Position numbers and translations under genes: made by a program. Positions 8,940 through 15,391 of a stretch of DNA of 27,227 nt are shown one piece after another. The stretch is taken from the NCBI GenBank assembly GCA_035602605.1, contig DATNLZ010000076.1, forward strand, positions 1-27,227. The letters run 5' to 3'. The stretch is from DASQHY01 sp035602605. Lineage in GTDB: Bacteria > Acidobacteriota > Terriglobia > Acidiferrales > UBA7541. Numbering within the stretch: position 1 is the stretch's first letter; each line of letters starts with the position of its first letter. The notes under the pieces were generated by a model. The model made no database searches. It saw nothing but the letters and a program-made list of their open reading frames with translations, and was not told the origin of the DNA.

Positions 8940-8961
8940 ATGGCGGGGACGACGGGACTCG
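8940..8961. repeat. Left attachment repeat (tRNA-Asp 3' end copy)
   Basis: Twenty-two bases identical to 24609-24630, beginning ATGGCGGGGACGACGG. After 8961 the sequence diverges from the tRNA (GAACGTCC versus AACCCGCG). It corresponds to the CCA end, acceptor strand and part of the T-arm of tRNA-Asp on the minus strand. Confidence 0.85.
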
Positions 8962-9046
8962 GAACGTCCTCCCGTATTGATACCGCGTAAGTTACTCATT
9001 CCACGTACCGCTAAATCTGACAAAAACAGCAAAAACGCCGAAGTGA

Positions 9047-9066
9047 GGTACACGGCGGGTACACGG
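9047..9066 (+). promoter_or_regulatory. Two GGTACACGG repeats, candidate integrase arm sites
   Basis: GGTACACGG occurs at 9047-9055 and again at 9058-9066. The two copies are in the same orientation and spaced 11 bases apart, about one helical turn. A third copy lies at 24558-24566 near the other end of the element. The position, about 85 bases inside the left attachment repeat, fits arm-type sites of a tyrosine integrase or an RDF-binding site. They also sit just upstream of the first gene (9090) and could act as its operator. Confidence 0.5.
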
Positions 9067-9089
9067 AGCCGGATGCCGGAGGTGTCACA

Positions 9090-9599
9090 ATGAAGTTAGT
9101 CCCGAACTACAAATCCAGTAGCGCATCTCTCAACCGGCACAAGGCACAATGCTCTATTTGTGCGCACGAGAAACGCAAAGAGATCGAGGGCGCGTTCGTG
9201 GCATGGGAGAGCCCGGCAAAAATCGCTGAGGAATACGGGCTTTGCCATCGTACGACAGTCTACCGACACGCAAAGGCTGTCGGGCTGAACCTGAAGCGTC
9301 AGCAGAATATCCGCGTACCCCTTGAGCGAATTATCGAACGCGCAGGGGATCCGACGCTGCAAGTTACTGGCGCAACAGTGGTACAAGCCATCGCGGTATA
9401 CGGCAAGCTGAATGCGCAAGGCCAGCTCATCGAGCGGAGCGAGACGGTCAATCTAAACGAACTCTTCGAGCGCATGACCCTCCAGGAGAAAGAAGCGTAC
9501 GCGAGAGATGGAAATTTGCCTGATTGGTTCACGCAGACCGCCGGAACCCAAGTCGCTACAGGAACAAAAGAAAGCGAGGAAGAGGGAGATGCCTTATAA
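9090..9599 (+). CDS. Small CxxC/HTH DNA-binding protein of unknown role
   Basis: This 169-residue protein is preceded by GGAGGTGTCACA, a good ribosome-binding site. Near the N-terminus, H...CSICAHEKRKEIE gives a CxxC plus His cluster that could bind zinc. It is followed by a helix-turn-helix-like stretch, SPAKIAEEYGLCHRTTVYRHAKAVGL. The C-terminal half is charged and ends in an acidic tail (KESEEEGDAL). Proteins of this layout are common in prophages and integrated elements, where some resemble terminase small subunits or transcription regulators. No terminase large subunit is nearby, so regulation of the element is the more cautious reading. It is the first gene inside the left end and is followed closely by two small paralogous genes on the same strand. 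Confidence 0.8.
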   Translation: MKLVPNYKSSSASLNRHKAQCSICAHEKRKEIEGAFVAWESPAKIAEEYGLCHRTTVYRHAKAVGLNLKRQQNIRVPLERIIERAGDPTLQVTGATVVQAIAVYGKLNAQGQLIERSETVNLNELFERMTLQEKEAYARDGNLPDWFTQTAGTQVATGTKESEEEGDAL

Positions 9600-9680
9600 C
9601 CGCTAGAATCGATAGTGTCGCTTGGGGCGCGGTCGCGCAGGGTGCTGGTATCGCGCTACAAAACCAATAGGGGGAAGCTT

Positions 9681-9869
9681 ATGAATCACACGCCTAAACC
9701 CGGAGATTTCCCCATTGGGTCCGTAGAGTCCAGGGCGGCGATGCGGGCCTTGATCTTGCACAGAAAAGACAGCGAACCGAAGCGTGTAATGCATGTGGTT
9801 ATCGAGCGCATCGGAAGCCCGGAACGGAATCAGGAGTTTTTTATACCCATGCGGGACGATGACACCTAA
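9681..9869 (+). CDS. Small protein with PKPGDFPIGS motif (copy 1)
   Basis: A 62-residue protein starting at ATG 9681, 6 bases after a GGGGGAAG ribosome-binding site. The frame is open from 9615, but nothing upstream looks coding. The N-terminus HTPKPGDFPIGSVESRAAMRAL is nearly the same as that of the next gene. The remainder (PKRVMHVVIERIGSPERNQEFFIPMRDDD) is short and charged. It has no membrane segment or signal peptide and an unknown function. The stop overlaps the next start by 11 bases, so the pair is probably translationally coupled. Confidence 0.7.
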   Translation: MNHTPKPGDFPIGSVESRAAMRALILHRKDSEPKRVMHVVIERIGSPERNQEFFIPMRDDDT

Positions 9870-10110
9870 GCCGGGAGACTTTCCAATCGGTAGCATCGAG
9901 AGCCGCGCAGCGATGCGTTTTCAGCTAAAGAATCAAAGGGACACGCGGCGACGCTTAGAGTTCGTCACTAATGTCTCCTGGCCGTGCCAAGGAGAAGACC
10001 CTGCACCGGAGAACAAAAATCCGCGCAAGGCCCACGCTAGTCCGTGGCAGGATTGTGGAGACGTGCTGATGCGGATCATTTACGTCCCCGAAGGAATAAA
10101 CCGAACATGA
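9859..10110 (+). CDS. Small protein with PKPGDFPIGS motif (copy 2)
   Basis: An 83-residue product whose ATG lies inside the end of the previous gene in another frame. Its N-terminus TPKPGDFPIGSIESRAAMR matches that of copy 1 with one conservative change, followed by an unrelated basic region (LKNQRDTRRRLEF) and a C-terminal part with two cysteines. The ribosome-binding site is weak, as expected for a coupled gene. The shared N-terminal block with divergent tails suggests a conserved binding or recognition segment. Function unknown. Confidence 0.65.
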   Translation: MTPKPGDFPIGSIESRAAMRFQLKNQRDTRRRLEFVTNVSWPCQGEDPAPENKNPRKAHASPWQDCGDVLMRIIYVPEGINRT

Positions 10111-10286
10111 GCGCGAAAGGTAACCTGCTTGTCCCGGCCTCGCCTACGGACAGGCTACCGCAGACACAGTCAATGCTGACGAGTTTTCAACGGTTAATCG
10201 CCAGCAGTTGTTATTTGGACTTTTTAGGATCACTCCGGAATTTGGCTTTGCGATGTATACATCGCCGTCAGTTTCTGCGACCGTGA
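10107..10286 (+). CDS. Possible small ORF coupled to the preceding gene, probably truncated
   Basis: ATG at 10107 overlaps the preceding TGA (ATGA), which suggests coupling. About 59 codons are open: SAKGNLLVPASPTDRLPQTQ and onward. From 10144 it runs antisense to the C-terminus of the collagen-like gene, so only the first dozen codons lie in unique sequence. It may be the start of a real gene cut off when the collagen-like gene arrived. Weak. Confidence 0.25.
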   Translation: MSAKGNLLVPASPTDRLPQTQSMLTSFQRLIASSCYLDFLGSLRNLALRCIHRRQFLRP

Positions 10287-11388
10287 CCATGGTATTGCCC
10301 AAGCGAATCTTGTTACTGGCATTGACGATGGCATTGGCACCGATGGCTGTAGCATTGGTTAAATTCCCAGAGGAAACATTGGCCGCATAACCGATGGCCG
10401 TGTTGAGGTTGCCGGTGATGTTAGTTACAAGCGCTCCGCTCCCATTGGCGGTGTTGTAGTAGCCGGTGGTGTTGCTACGGAGTGCATCGGTCCCACTGGC
10501 AATGTTGTGGCCGCCGGTGGTGTTGTTCTGAAGCGCAACGAACCCACTGGCGGTGTTGTAGTAGCCGGTGGTGTTGTAATGGAGCGCCTGGTACCCACTG
10601 GCAGTGTTGTAGTAGCCGGTGGTGTTGTAGTAGAGCGCACCGTACCCACTGGCGGTGTTGTAGTAGCCGGTGGTGTTGTTGGAAAGCGTAAAGATCCCAT
10701 TGGCGGTGTTCATGGCGCCGGTCATCGTGAGGTTGCCCGCATTTAAGCCGAGGAAGGTGTTGTTATTGCCGAAATTGTGTAGGAAGAGAACCCCGCCCTT
10801 CAGAATGTTCCCCGCCGTGGCGCTGGAGTTCACCATAGTCAGATTGCCTGTGACGTCATTGGGCCCTGGTGGCCCTTGTGGTCCCTGTGGCCCTATTGGT
10901 CCCTGGGCTCCCTGTGGCCCAGTCACTCCTGGGGCTCCGGTTGCCCCGGTGGGCCCTGTCGGTCCTGCAGGCCCTTGAGGGCCCTGTGGCCCCGCTGGCG
11001 TCAACGCAAAATGCGCATAGCCTGCCGAGGTGATTGGCAGCCGGCTGCCAATTTGTGAGTCAGGAGTTGCGTCCAAAGCAAAAGCGATCCAGAGTGAGGT
11101 GTTGCTTGTGAAACAGGGATCGGATGGAATCCCTCCGACCGTCCCGTCTCCGAGAAAAACGGAAAATGCCTCCGCACTTACCTGTACTCCTAGCTGCGTC
11201 TCCTCAAAACAAGGAGCCCCCCCTGTATTGACCGTGTAAAGTCTAAACCTAAGGTCTACCGGACCATCAGGTTGACCGGGGATCGTCCCCTGAAATGGTA
11301 CAACTCGCGAGGTCGGTTGTACCTGCGCTTGCCCAGCTGAAGCCGAAAAGAAAACAAACACCAACCCCAAAAGTAATGGCTTCTTCAT
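10144..11388 (-). CDS. Secreted collagen-like protein with YadA-like head repeats
   Basis: A 414-residue protein. Residues 1-21 form a signal peptide (KKPLLLGLVFVFFSASAGQA). Residues about 25-130 form a globular domain (VPFQGTIPGQPDGPVDLRFRLY ...). Residues 131-177 are Gly-X-Y collagen repeats rich in GPQGPQGP/GPTGPT. Residues about 215-335 are tandem repeats with consensus NTTGYYNTASGYxALxYN, similar to the head repeats of trimeric autotransporter adhesins. The C-terminus ends in VENSSALTVSAVACP with no visible YadA-type membrane anchor. Such proteins are expected to trimerise and act outside the cell as surface or fibre proteins. The start has GAGAGGAAACTGAC just upstream. It reads opposite to the small genes on its left and may be late cargo. 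Confidence 0.85.
   Translation of the reverse strand: MKKPLLLGLVFVFFSASAGQAQVQPTSRVVPFQGTIPGQPDGPVDLRFRLYTVNTGGAPCFEETQLGVQVSAEAFSVFLGDGTVGGIPSDPCFTSNTSLWIAFALDATPDSQIGSRLPITSAGYAHFALTPAGPQGPQGPAGPTGPTGATGAPGVTGPQGAQGPIGPQGPQGPPGPNDVTGNLTMVNSSATAGNILKGGVLFLHNFGNNNTFLGLNAGNLTMTGAMNTANGIFTLSNNTTGYYNTASGYGALYYNTTGYYNTASGYQALHYNTTGYYNTASGFVALQNNTTGGHNIASGTDALRSNTTGYYNTANGSGALVTNITGNLNTAIGYAANVSSGNLTNATAIGANAIVNASNKIRLGNTMVTVAETDGDVYIAKPNSGVILKSPNNNCWRLTVENSSALTVSAVACP
10425..10720 (-). repeat. Tandem repeats encoding the head-repeat region
   Basis: The coding DNA is built of near-identical units of roughly 63 bases carrying 'GTAGTAGCCGGTGGTGTTG' (+ strand). This gives six or so copies of the NTTGYYNTASGxxAL motif. 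Repeats this similar can expand or contract by slippage or recombination. Confidence 0.75.
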
Positions 11389-11566
11389 GTCAGTTTCCTC
11401 TCTTCTAAAACTTTATCTTCTTCTTGCTCGTGATTGTTTTGCGGGGGCAAGGCTATATACACCCTGCCGCCCTCGTCCGCAATAGTCACTAGACGACTGC
11501 TGCAAGCCTGAGATCAACTTACGGGTGGTCCGAAATTAGAACTTTTGAAGTATACGTTTTGCGGCA

Positions 11567-11860
11567 ATGCTCTCTCCTGCATCTAAATTAGGTGAGCCTC
11601 CCCGAATCAAATCTCTACCTCTCCCCTATCGGGCAAAGCCGTTCGACCATCCCAAATGCCTGTACGAATTGAAGTATGACGGCTTTCGGGCAATCGCCTA
11701 CTTAGAGCACGGACAAAAGGGGGATGCTGTGGGTCGACCGAGATGGCGATCGTCGTTCCTAGGCGATCCTGGCGCGAAATTTCTTGTGGAAACTGGACAC
11801 CATCATCGAACAAATGAAAAACTCACTAAATTCCGTGAGCACCTGTCTCAAAGTCGTTGA
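11567..11860 (+). pseudogene. N-terminal fragment of an ATP-dependent DNA ligase
   Basis: Residues 16-48 (about 11612-11710) read SLPLPYRAKPFDHPKCLYELKYDGFRAIAYLEHG in one frame. The element E-x-K-x-DG-x-R is the adenylation motif I of ATP-dependent DNA ligases, and the 'PFDHPxxLYE' lead-in is typical of LigD-like ligase domains. After the GQKG at about 11725 the family similarity stops. The remaining ORF (to 11860) has no ligase motifs and no oligonucleotide-binding domain. The piece is under 100 residues where a ligase needs more than 250, so it is a truncated remnant. The catalytic Lys is present but useless alone. Confidence 0.65.
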
Positions 11861-11912
11861 CACGCGCCGTAAGACGACTTGCGGCGAGCATTCTCCGATA
11901 AGAGTTTGTCAC

Positions 11913-12341
11913 CTACTTCACTTTCTTTCGGCTCTTCCAGGCCGAACGCCTTTCCAAACTAGAAAGAATCTCCCAGGTTCGAAAGCTACTGATGACACTT
12001 AGATTGGCTCTGGCTACGCAAGTGATTACGGCCGCGTCGTCGACCAATCCCAGCACGGGGATGGAATCAGGAATCAGATCAAATGGAGTCACAAAGTAGA
12101 TCAGCGCGGCCACAAGCATTAGGATCGATTCAACCGGCGCGCGGTACTTTCCTTCGACCCACGAGCGAACCAGGCGCAGAAATATCTGCAAGCTTTCCCA
12201 AGCCTCCAGCAGAAATTCGTAATATCGCTTCGCTTTCCCATCTGCTTCCTCGAGCAGCGCGAGGAGCTTCCCCTTGCTGCCGGCGTACGACTCCGCTTGT
12301 ACCCTGGCCTGCTCAAATGTAAGTGGTGGGTTCGGTTCCAT
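11913..12341 (-). CDS. YkvA-family (DUF1232) membrane protein
   Basis: A 142-residue protein. A hydrophilic N-terminal half with helix-forming KLLALLEEADGKAKRYYEFL is followed by the DUF1232 signature MLVAALIYFVTPFDLIPDSIPVLGLVDDAAV (about residues 73-103), which includes one hydrophobic segment and the characteristic P-x-D-L-I-P-D. The C-terminus is basic (RRSAWKSRKKVK). The family is widespread, has no established biochemical function, and is presumably membrane-associated. The ATG at 12341 has AAAGAG about 7 bases upstream. A possible short gene ends 19 bases upstream on the same strand. Confidence 0.85.
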   Translation of the reverse strand: MEPNPPLTFEQARVQAESYAGSKGKLLALLEEADGKAKRYYEFLLEAWESLQIFLRLVRSWVEGKYRAPVESILMLVAALIYFVTPFDLIPDSIPVLGLVDDAAVITCVARANLSVISSFRTWEILSSLERRSAWKSRKKVK

Positions 12342-12360
12342 GTCGGCTCTTTATGCTCGC

Positions 12361-12603
12361 TTATACCCTTGATCGGCGACGCTGCACAACAACCCACACC
12401 GCCGAATCTCGATTTGCCAAAAAGGCCGGCCCCCCAAGACTCGAGGGTAAGTGTCCCAAAGCTTGGAGGCGACCCAGGTGTCGGCGGGCCTCAGGGGTCA
12501 CTTCAAAAGCGGCCAACGGAAGGTTCCCGGAACTTAGATGTTGTACTGTACCGTCCGCTTTTCGGGCAAGTCTAATCTCTGAAATTTCGAGGTGGAGGGC
12601 CAT
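12361..12603 (-). CDS. Hypothetical 80-aa protein
   Basis: The reading frame starts at ATG 12603 directly after a strong GAGGAGGATA ribosome-binding site, although the spacing is short. It reads ALHLEISEIRLARKADGTVQ and later PLAAFEVTPEARRHLGRLQ. The product is basic and soluble, with no motif I can name. It ends 19 bases before the YkvA-family gene in the same direction, so the two could form a small operon. No other frame here looks better. I rate it as possible rather than certain. Confidence 0.42.
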   Translation of the reverse strand: MALHLEISEIRLARKADGTVQHLSSGNLPLAAFEVTPEARRHLGRLQALGHLPSSLGGPAFLANRDSAVWVVVQRRRSRV

Positions 12604-12705
12604 TATCCTCCTCGGAGCTCGAAAAAATCTCGTTTACATGACCGTGGCTGCATTTTCTCAGGGCCTTCCATAGTTGAGGTCGTGGCTTTCCGACTGGTTT
12701 CGGGC

Positions 12706-12840
12706 TCATGGTTCCACCTGCAACTTGGTCCTCCAGCTCCGCGGCCCGCATTTGAGGATATGGCCGTGGTGAAGAAGCCGGTCGAGCAGTGGCACTAGGC
12801 CGCGCTGGTCGTTGCTGAGAATACGAAACGGAAGATATGG
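12706..12840 (-). pseudogene. C-terminal scrap of an IS21-type IstB ATPase
   Basis: The minus strand reads ILSNDQRGLVPLLDRLLHHG followed by HILKCGPRSWRTK and a TGA at 12706. 'LLDRLLHHGHIL' followed by a basic 'RSWRTK' resembles the end of IS21-family IstB transposition helpers (LDRLLHHxxxxxIxGxSYR). Upstream of about 12840 the frame contains no Walker motifs. The remainder of the insertion sequence is absent. Confidence 0.5.
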
Positions 12841-12937
12841 GCGAAGCCTGGCGTCAAGGAAGAGTATTTGCGGAACGATTCCTTGCGCAGTGGAAGGCTC
12901 ACCTCCTGGCGAATGTTCTAAGTGATAGAATCCCGCA

Positions 12938-13438
12938 ATGCTCGGAAGAGTTTCTGTCTTCATCTGGCTCCTCTTCTTGACAGGATGCAATCAAACACCT
13001 GTCACGAAGCCGCAAACTAAGCAGCAACCAGAAATTGCAGAGCCACCGCAGCCTGACTTCACTAAAGATAGGTCAGTATACGTGGAGGCTCGCAATATGG
13101 ATGGTGCGAGCAAGGTCGATTTCGAACCTGTCTTTGTCAACTTAGTGAATGAAGATTTGGCAGGGCTTTCAGGTTGCTCAAACATCTTTGTCACGAAAAA
13201 CAAAAGCCTTGCGGACTACGAGATTCGGTTTGACTACTACCTGCTCGATCGTCGCGGAAAAATGCGGGTCTTTTTGCGTATCACTTCACTGTGGGATAAA
13301 TCAGAAACGGTCGTGAACACTCTGAACGAATCAGGAGACACGACCATCATCAAGAAAGTAGTTTCCAAAGCGGTAACAGATGTATGCTCCCGCATTTCGC
13401 TTTTCAAGATCGGCCAATCAGGAGCGGCCAAACCTTGA
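12938..13438 (+). CDS. Hypothetical lipoprotein
   Basis: A 166-residue product with an N-terminal hydrophobic stretch ending in a lipobox, VFIWLLFLTGC, so Cys17 should be lipidated and the protein exported. A Pro/Gln/Lys linker (PVTKPQTKQQPEIAEPPQP) leads to a globular part with SVYVEARNMDGASKV, SNIFVTKNKSLADYEIRFDY and TTIIKKVVSKAVTDVC. The layout resembles small periplasmic lipoproteins of unknown function. No strong ribosome-binding site is seen before the ATG, but the lipobox fixes the start region. Confidence 0.75.
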   Translation: MLGRVSVFIWLLFLTGCNQTPVTKPQTKQQPEIAEPPQPDFTKDRSVYVEARNMDGASKVDFEPVFVNLVNEDLAGLSGCSNIFVTKNKSLADYEIRFDYYLLDRRGKMRVFLRITSLWDKSETVVNTLNESGDTTIIKKVVSKAVTDVCSRISLFKIGQSGAAKP

Positions 13439-13441
13439 AGC

Positions 13442-13750
13442 TTATCCTGGCGCAGGCTCTCGCCGAATCCTCTCCCGCTCTGCAATCGTGATTTGAAGCT
13501 GTAAGAATCCAGCGTAGCTTCGCAGTGTCCTCGCGGTATCTTCGAGATTGAGCATCGGCTCTTGCTGTCCCTGCCGAATACGAAAGCGCGCAATTGAGGC
13601 CGGCAGGTCGTATCCGACAAGAACCTCCTGCATTGCATCCAGGAGATCCGCGAGACTCCGCGCATCGCGTGCAAGAGAACTGAATTTCTTGATGCGTGGA
13701 TCTGGTTTACTACGTGGCGTCACTGAGGCGAGCGCTTGCGCGGTGGCCAT
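13442..13750 (-). CDS. Hypothetical 102-aa protein
   Basis: A compact, charged, mostly helical product: ATAQALASVTPRSKPDPRIK, then DARSLADLLDAMQEVLVGYD, then LEDTARTLRSYAGFLQLQIT. Its stop lies 3 bases from the stop of the convergent lipoprotein gene. The start is ATG 13750, and a GTG at 13768 is the alternative. Neither has a clear ribosome-binding site. The composition looks coding, but the product is not recognised. It overlaps slightly or diverges from the rightward fragment beginning near 13773. Confidence 0.45.
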   Translation of the reverse strand: MATAQALASVTPRSKPDPRIKKFSSLARDARSLADLLDAMQEVLVGYDLPASIARFRIRQGQQEPMLNLEDTARTLRSYAGFLQLQITIAERERIRREPAPG

Positions 13751-13772
13751 CGACGCAGAGAATATCACAATC

Positions 13773-14027
13773 TTGAAACGGAAACGGCTTCAGATTTCTG
13801 AGGTACAGATCGGGGGAAAGCTCCTTGAGTGCGACTTTTTTGTTGGACACATGGAGAATGCCGCCGACACCCTAGAGTTCGGCTACTATCTCAGTGCGTT
13901 CCTGGGATCGCTGTCAACTTTGACGAGTGAATACCCCAATGTGCTCGCTTACCAGGCGGACTGCATGGGCCTGTCACGATCCCGGGCAACGCGCATTTGC
14001 GGTACCGTGGGAGTGATGATATCGTGA
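13773..14027 (+). CDS. Hypothetical protein, possibly a truncated remnant
   Basis: The frame reads KLLECDFFVGHMENAADTLE followed by FGYYLSAFLGSLSTLTSEYP. The pattern 'FF...M.......EF.YYLSAFLSS' recurs in a family of small helical bacterial proteins of unknown function, which continue for another hundred or so residues. Here the tail becomes unconvincing (SRATRICGTVGVMIS) and stops at 14027, so the gene is probably broken. The start is uncertain: TTG 13773, GTG 13743 or ATG 13850, none with a good ribosome-binding site. Confidence 0.4.
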   Translation: MKRKRLQISEVQIGGKLLECDFFVGHMENAADTLEFGYYLSAFLGSLSTLTSEYPNVLAYQADCMGLSRSRATRICGTVGVMIS

Positions 14028-14131
14028 ATTAGCGAACCCTCAGTCCTCAGAGCCGCAATCAGCGCCGAGGGCAAAAGTCGATGTATAGAGCCCAGCCTGT
14101 AAAAACAGACTGACAAGGAGCAAGCAAGAAG

Positions 14132-15082
14132 ATGCCCGGTCTCGGACCTGCACCGGTACAGCTACCCCAACCGAACCCACCATTTGCCTCGGCGAAGTAT
14201 GCGGCGAGCCTCCATCCAGGGAGGTCACGTGAACTCCCAGCAGGGCTGGTGTCCTGTATTGGCCGGCTCGAAACAGCCTTGCGAATGCCAGTCTGGCTCT
14301 TTATTCAAAGCGGTGGCCATTTGAATTTTCAAGATTTGGATCACGCAACAAAAACTGCCTTCTGCTGCTCCAAGAGTGGCCTACCTGAAAATGTAAAAAT
14401 TGCCCTGGTGGTTGACTCGCCCGGCGGAGATGCCAAATGCGCTTACCAGATCGCGAGATACATCAGGAAAAGGTGCGGCGGATTCACAGCAATTGTGCCT
14501 GAATATGCAAAGAGTGCCGCTACCCTCCTCTTGTTAGGGGCTGAAAAAATAATCATCGGTAAGAATGCCGAACTCGGGCCTCTCGATGCTCAACTTTATG
14601 ACAATGATCGAGAACAGCGTCTCTCGGCGCTAGACGAAATACAGGCGTTAGAGCGTCTAAACGCGTTCGCCTTGCAGGCAGTGGACACAAGCATGATTTA
14701 TCTCAAGAGAAGAACCAAAAAGAGTCTTAATGTCCTACTGCCCGGAGTCCAGAACTTTGTCGCTACAATGCTGCGACCCCTCTTTGAAAAAATCGATACA
14801 GTCCATTACACCCAAATGTCGAGACTGCTCAAAGTCGCTGAGGAATACGCTGTGCGTCTGCTACAACCGAAGTTCAATCCAGATAGAGCAACTGAGATCG
14901 CTCGGTTTTTGGTGCATGAGTTTCCAACGCATGATTTCTTTATTAATCTCGAAGATACCGAAAGAGCAGGCCTCGATTTTGTCGAAGAAGCCACGGGAGA
15001 CGTTGATTCGGCCATTGAAGAGATGATTGGATTTATCCAGAACGAAACTTACATCGGAAGATTGGAGGAAATAACGCCATGA
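14132..15082 (+). CDS. SDH-type serine protease (ClpP/crotonase fold)
   Basis: A 316-residue protein of the serine dehydrogenase proteinase (PF01972) type. Signatures are LVVDSPGGDAKCAYQIARYI (92-111; the SPGGD oxyanion-hole segment of ClpP/SppA-like folds), AIVPEYAKSAATLLLLGAEKII (120-141) with the probable nucleophile Ser128, and AELGPLDAQ (146-154). A C-terminal helical part follows with EEYAVRLL and FPTHDFFINLEDTERAGL. No signal peptide or true membrane helix is seen, so the likely location is the cytoplasm. The family is thought to cleave proteins, but physiological substrates are largely unknown. An AAGGAG lies 12 bases before the ATG. The gene ends in ATGA overlapping the next small gene. 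The local sequence is visibly richer in A+T than the flanks, consistent with horizontal origin. Confidence 0.85.
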   Translation: MPGLGPAPVQLPQPNPPFASAKYAASLHPGRSRELPAGLVSCIGRLETALRMPVWLFIQSGGHLNFQDLDHATKTAFCCSKSGLPENVKIALVVDSPGGDAKCAYQIARYIRKRCGGFTAIVPEYAKSAATLLLLGAEKIIIGKNAELGPLDAQLYDNDREQRLSALDEIQALERLNAFALQAVDTSMIYLKRRTKKSLNVLLPGVQNFVATMLRPLFEKIDTVHYTQMSRLLKVAEEYAVRLLQPKFNPDRATEIARFLVHEFPTHDFFINLEDTERAGLDFVEEATGDVDSAIEEMIGFIQNETYIGRLEEITP

Positions 15083-15267
15083 AGAATGATGAAATCCTCT
15101 CTTCCAATAAGCCATACGATGCGGTCGAAGATGCCATTGATTTGTCACGGAAGGACACGAACAGCACATGGGATGACTTGTCGAAGAAAAAGCCGTCCCA
15201 GGCAAGGGACGGCGCAAGCAAAGAGACCCAAACCGACAAAGTGACTGCGTGTGAGCGGAGCCGATGA
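15079..15267 (+). CDS. 62-aa hydrophilic protein coupled to the SDH protease
   Basis: ATG overlaps the protease stop (ATGA) and is preceded by GGAGGAAATAACGCC, so the two genes are translationally coupled. The product is short, polar and charged (KNDEILSSNKPYDAVEDAID, then WDDLSKKKPSQARDG), and probably disordered. It has no homology I recognise. A coupled partner of this size could be an adaptor, an inhibitor or a substrate of the protease. A GC-rich hairpin lies within the coding sequence. Confidence 0.65.
   Translation: MKNDEILSSNKPYDAVEDAIDLSRKDTNSTWDDLSKKKPSQARDGASKETQTDKVTACERSR
15187..15213 (-). terminator. Rho-independent terminator for leftward transcription
   Basis: GCCGTCCC (15192-15199) and GGGACGGC (15206-15213) form a perfect 8-bp stem with a 6-base loop. 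Read on the minus strand, the stem is followed by TTTTT CTTC (from the A-run at 15187-15191). It would end transcripts coming from the minus-strand gene at 15392-15871. It is embedded in the 62-aa coding sequence on the opposite strand. Confidence 0.6.
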
Positions 15268-15391
15268 GTGATACGCGCCCAGTTTGTAGTCGTTAGCCGC
15301 GCCAACTTCTAAATGCCCTAAGCACGGAAGGGCTCGCATTCAACGAACGTAGCCCACTGTCCGTACTCTACCCACCCAATTCCTTGCATTC

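Noticed and set aside
9047..9066. CRISPR or iteron array at the left end of the island
   Set aside because: Only two 9-base units with a 2-base gap, so no spacer structure. Arm sites or an operator are a better explanation. No CRISPR array was seen anywhere in the window.
10482..10746. Cys/Trp- or Gly/Val-rich small plus-strand frames across the head-repeat region
   Set aside because: They are translations of the minisatellite in the wrong frames of the collagen-like gene.
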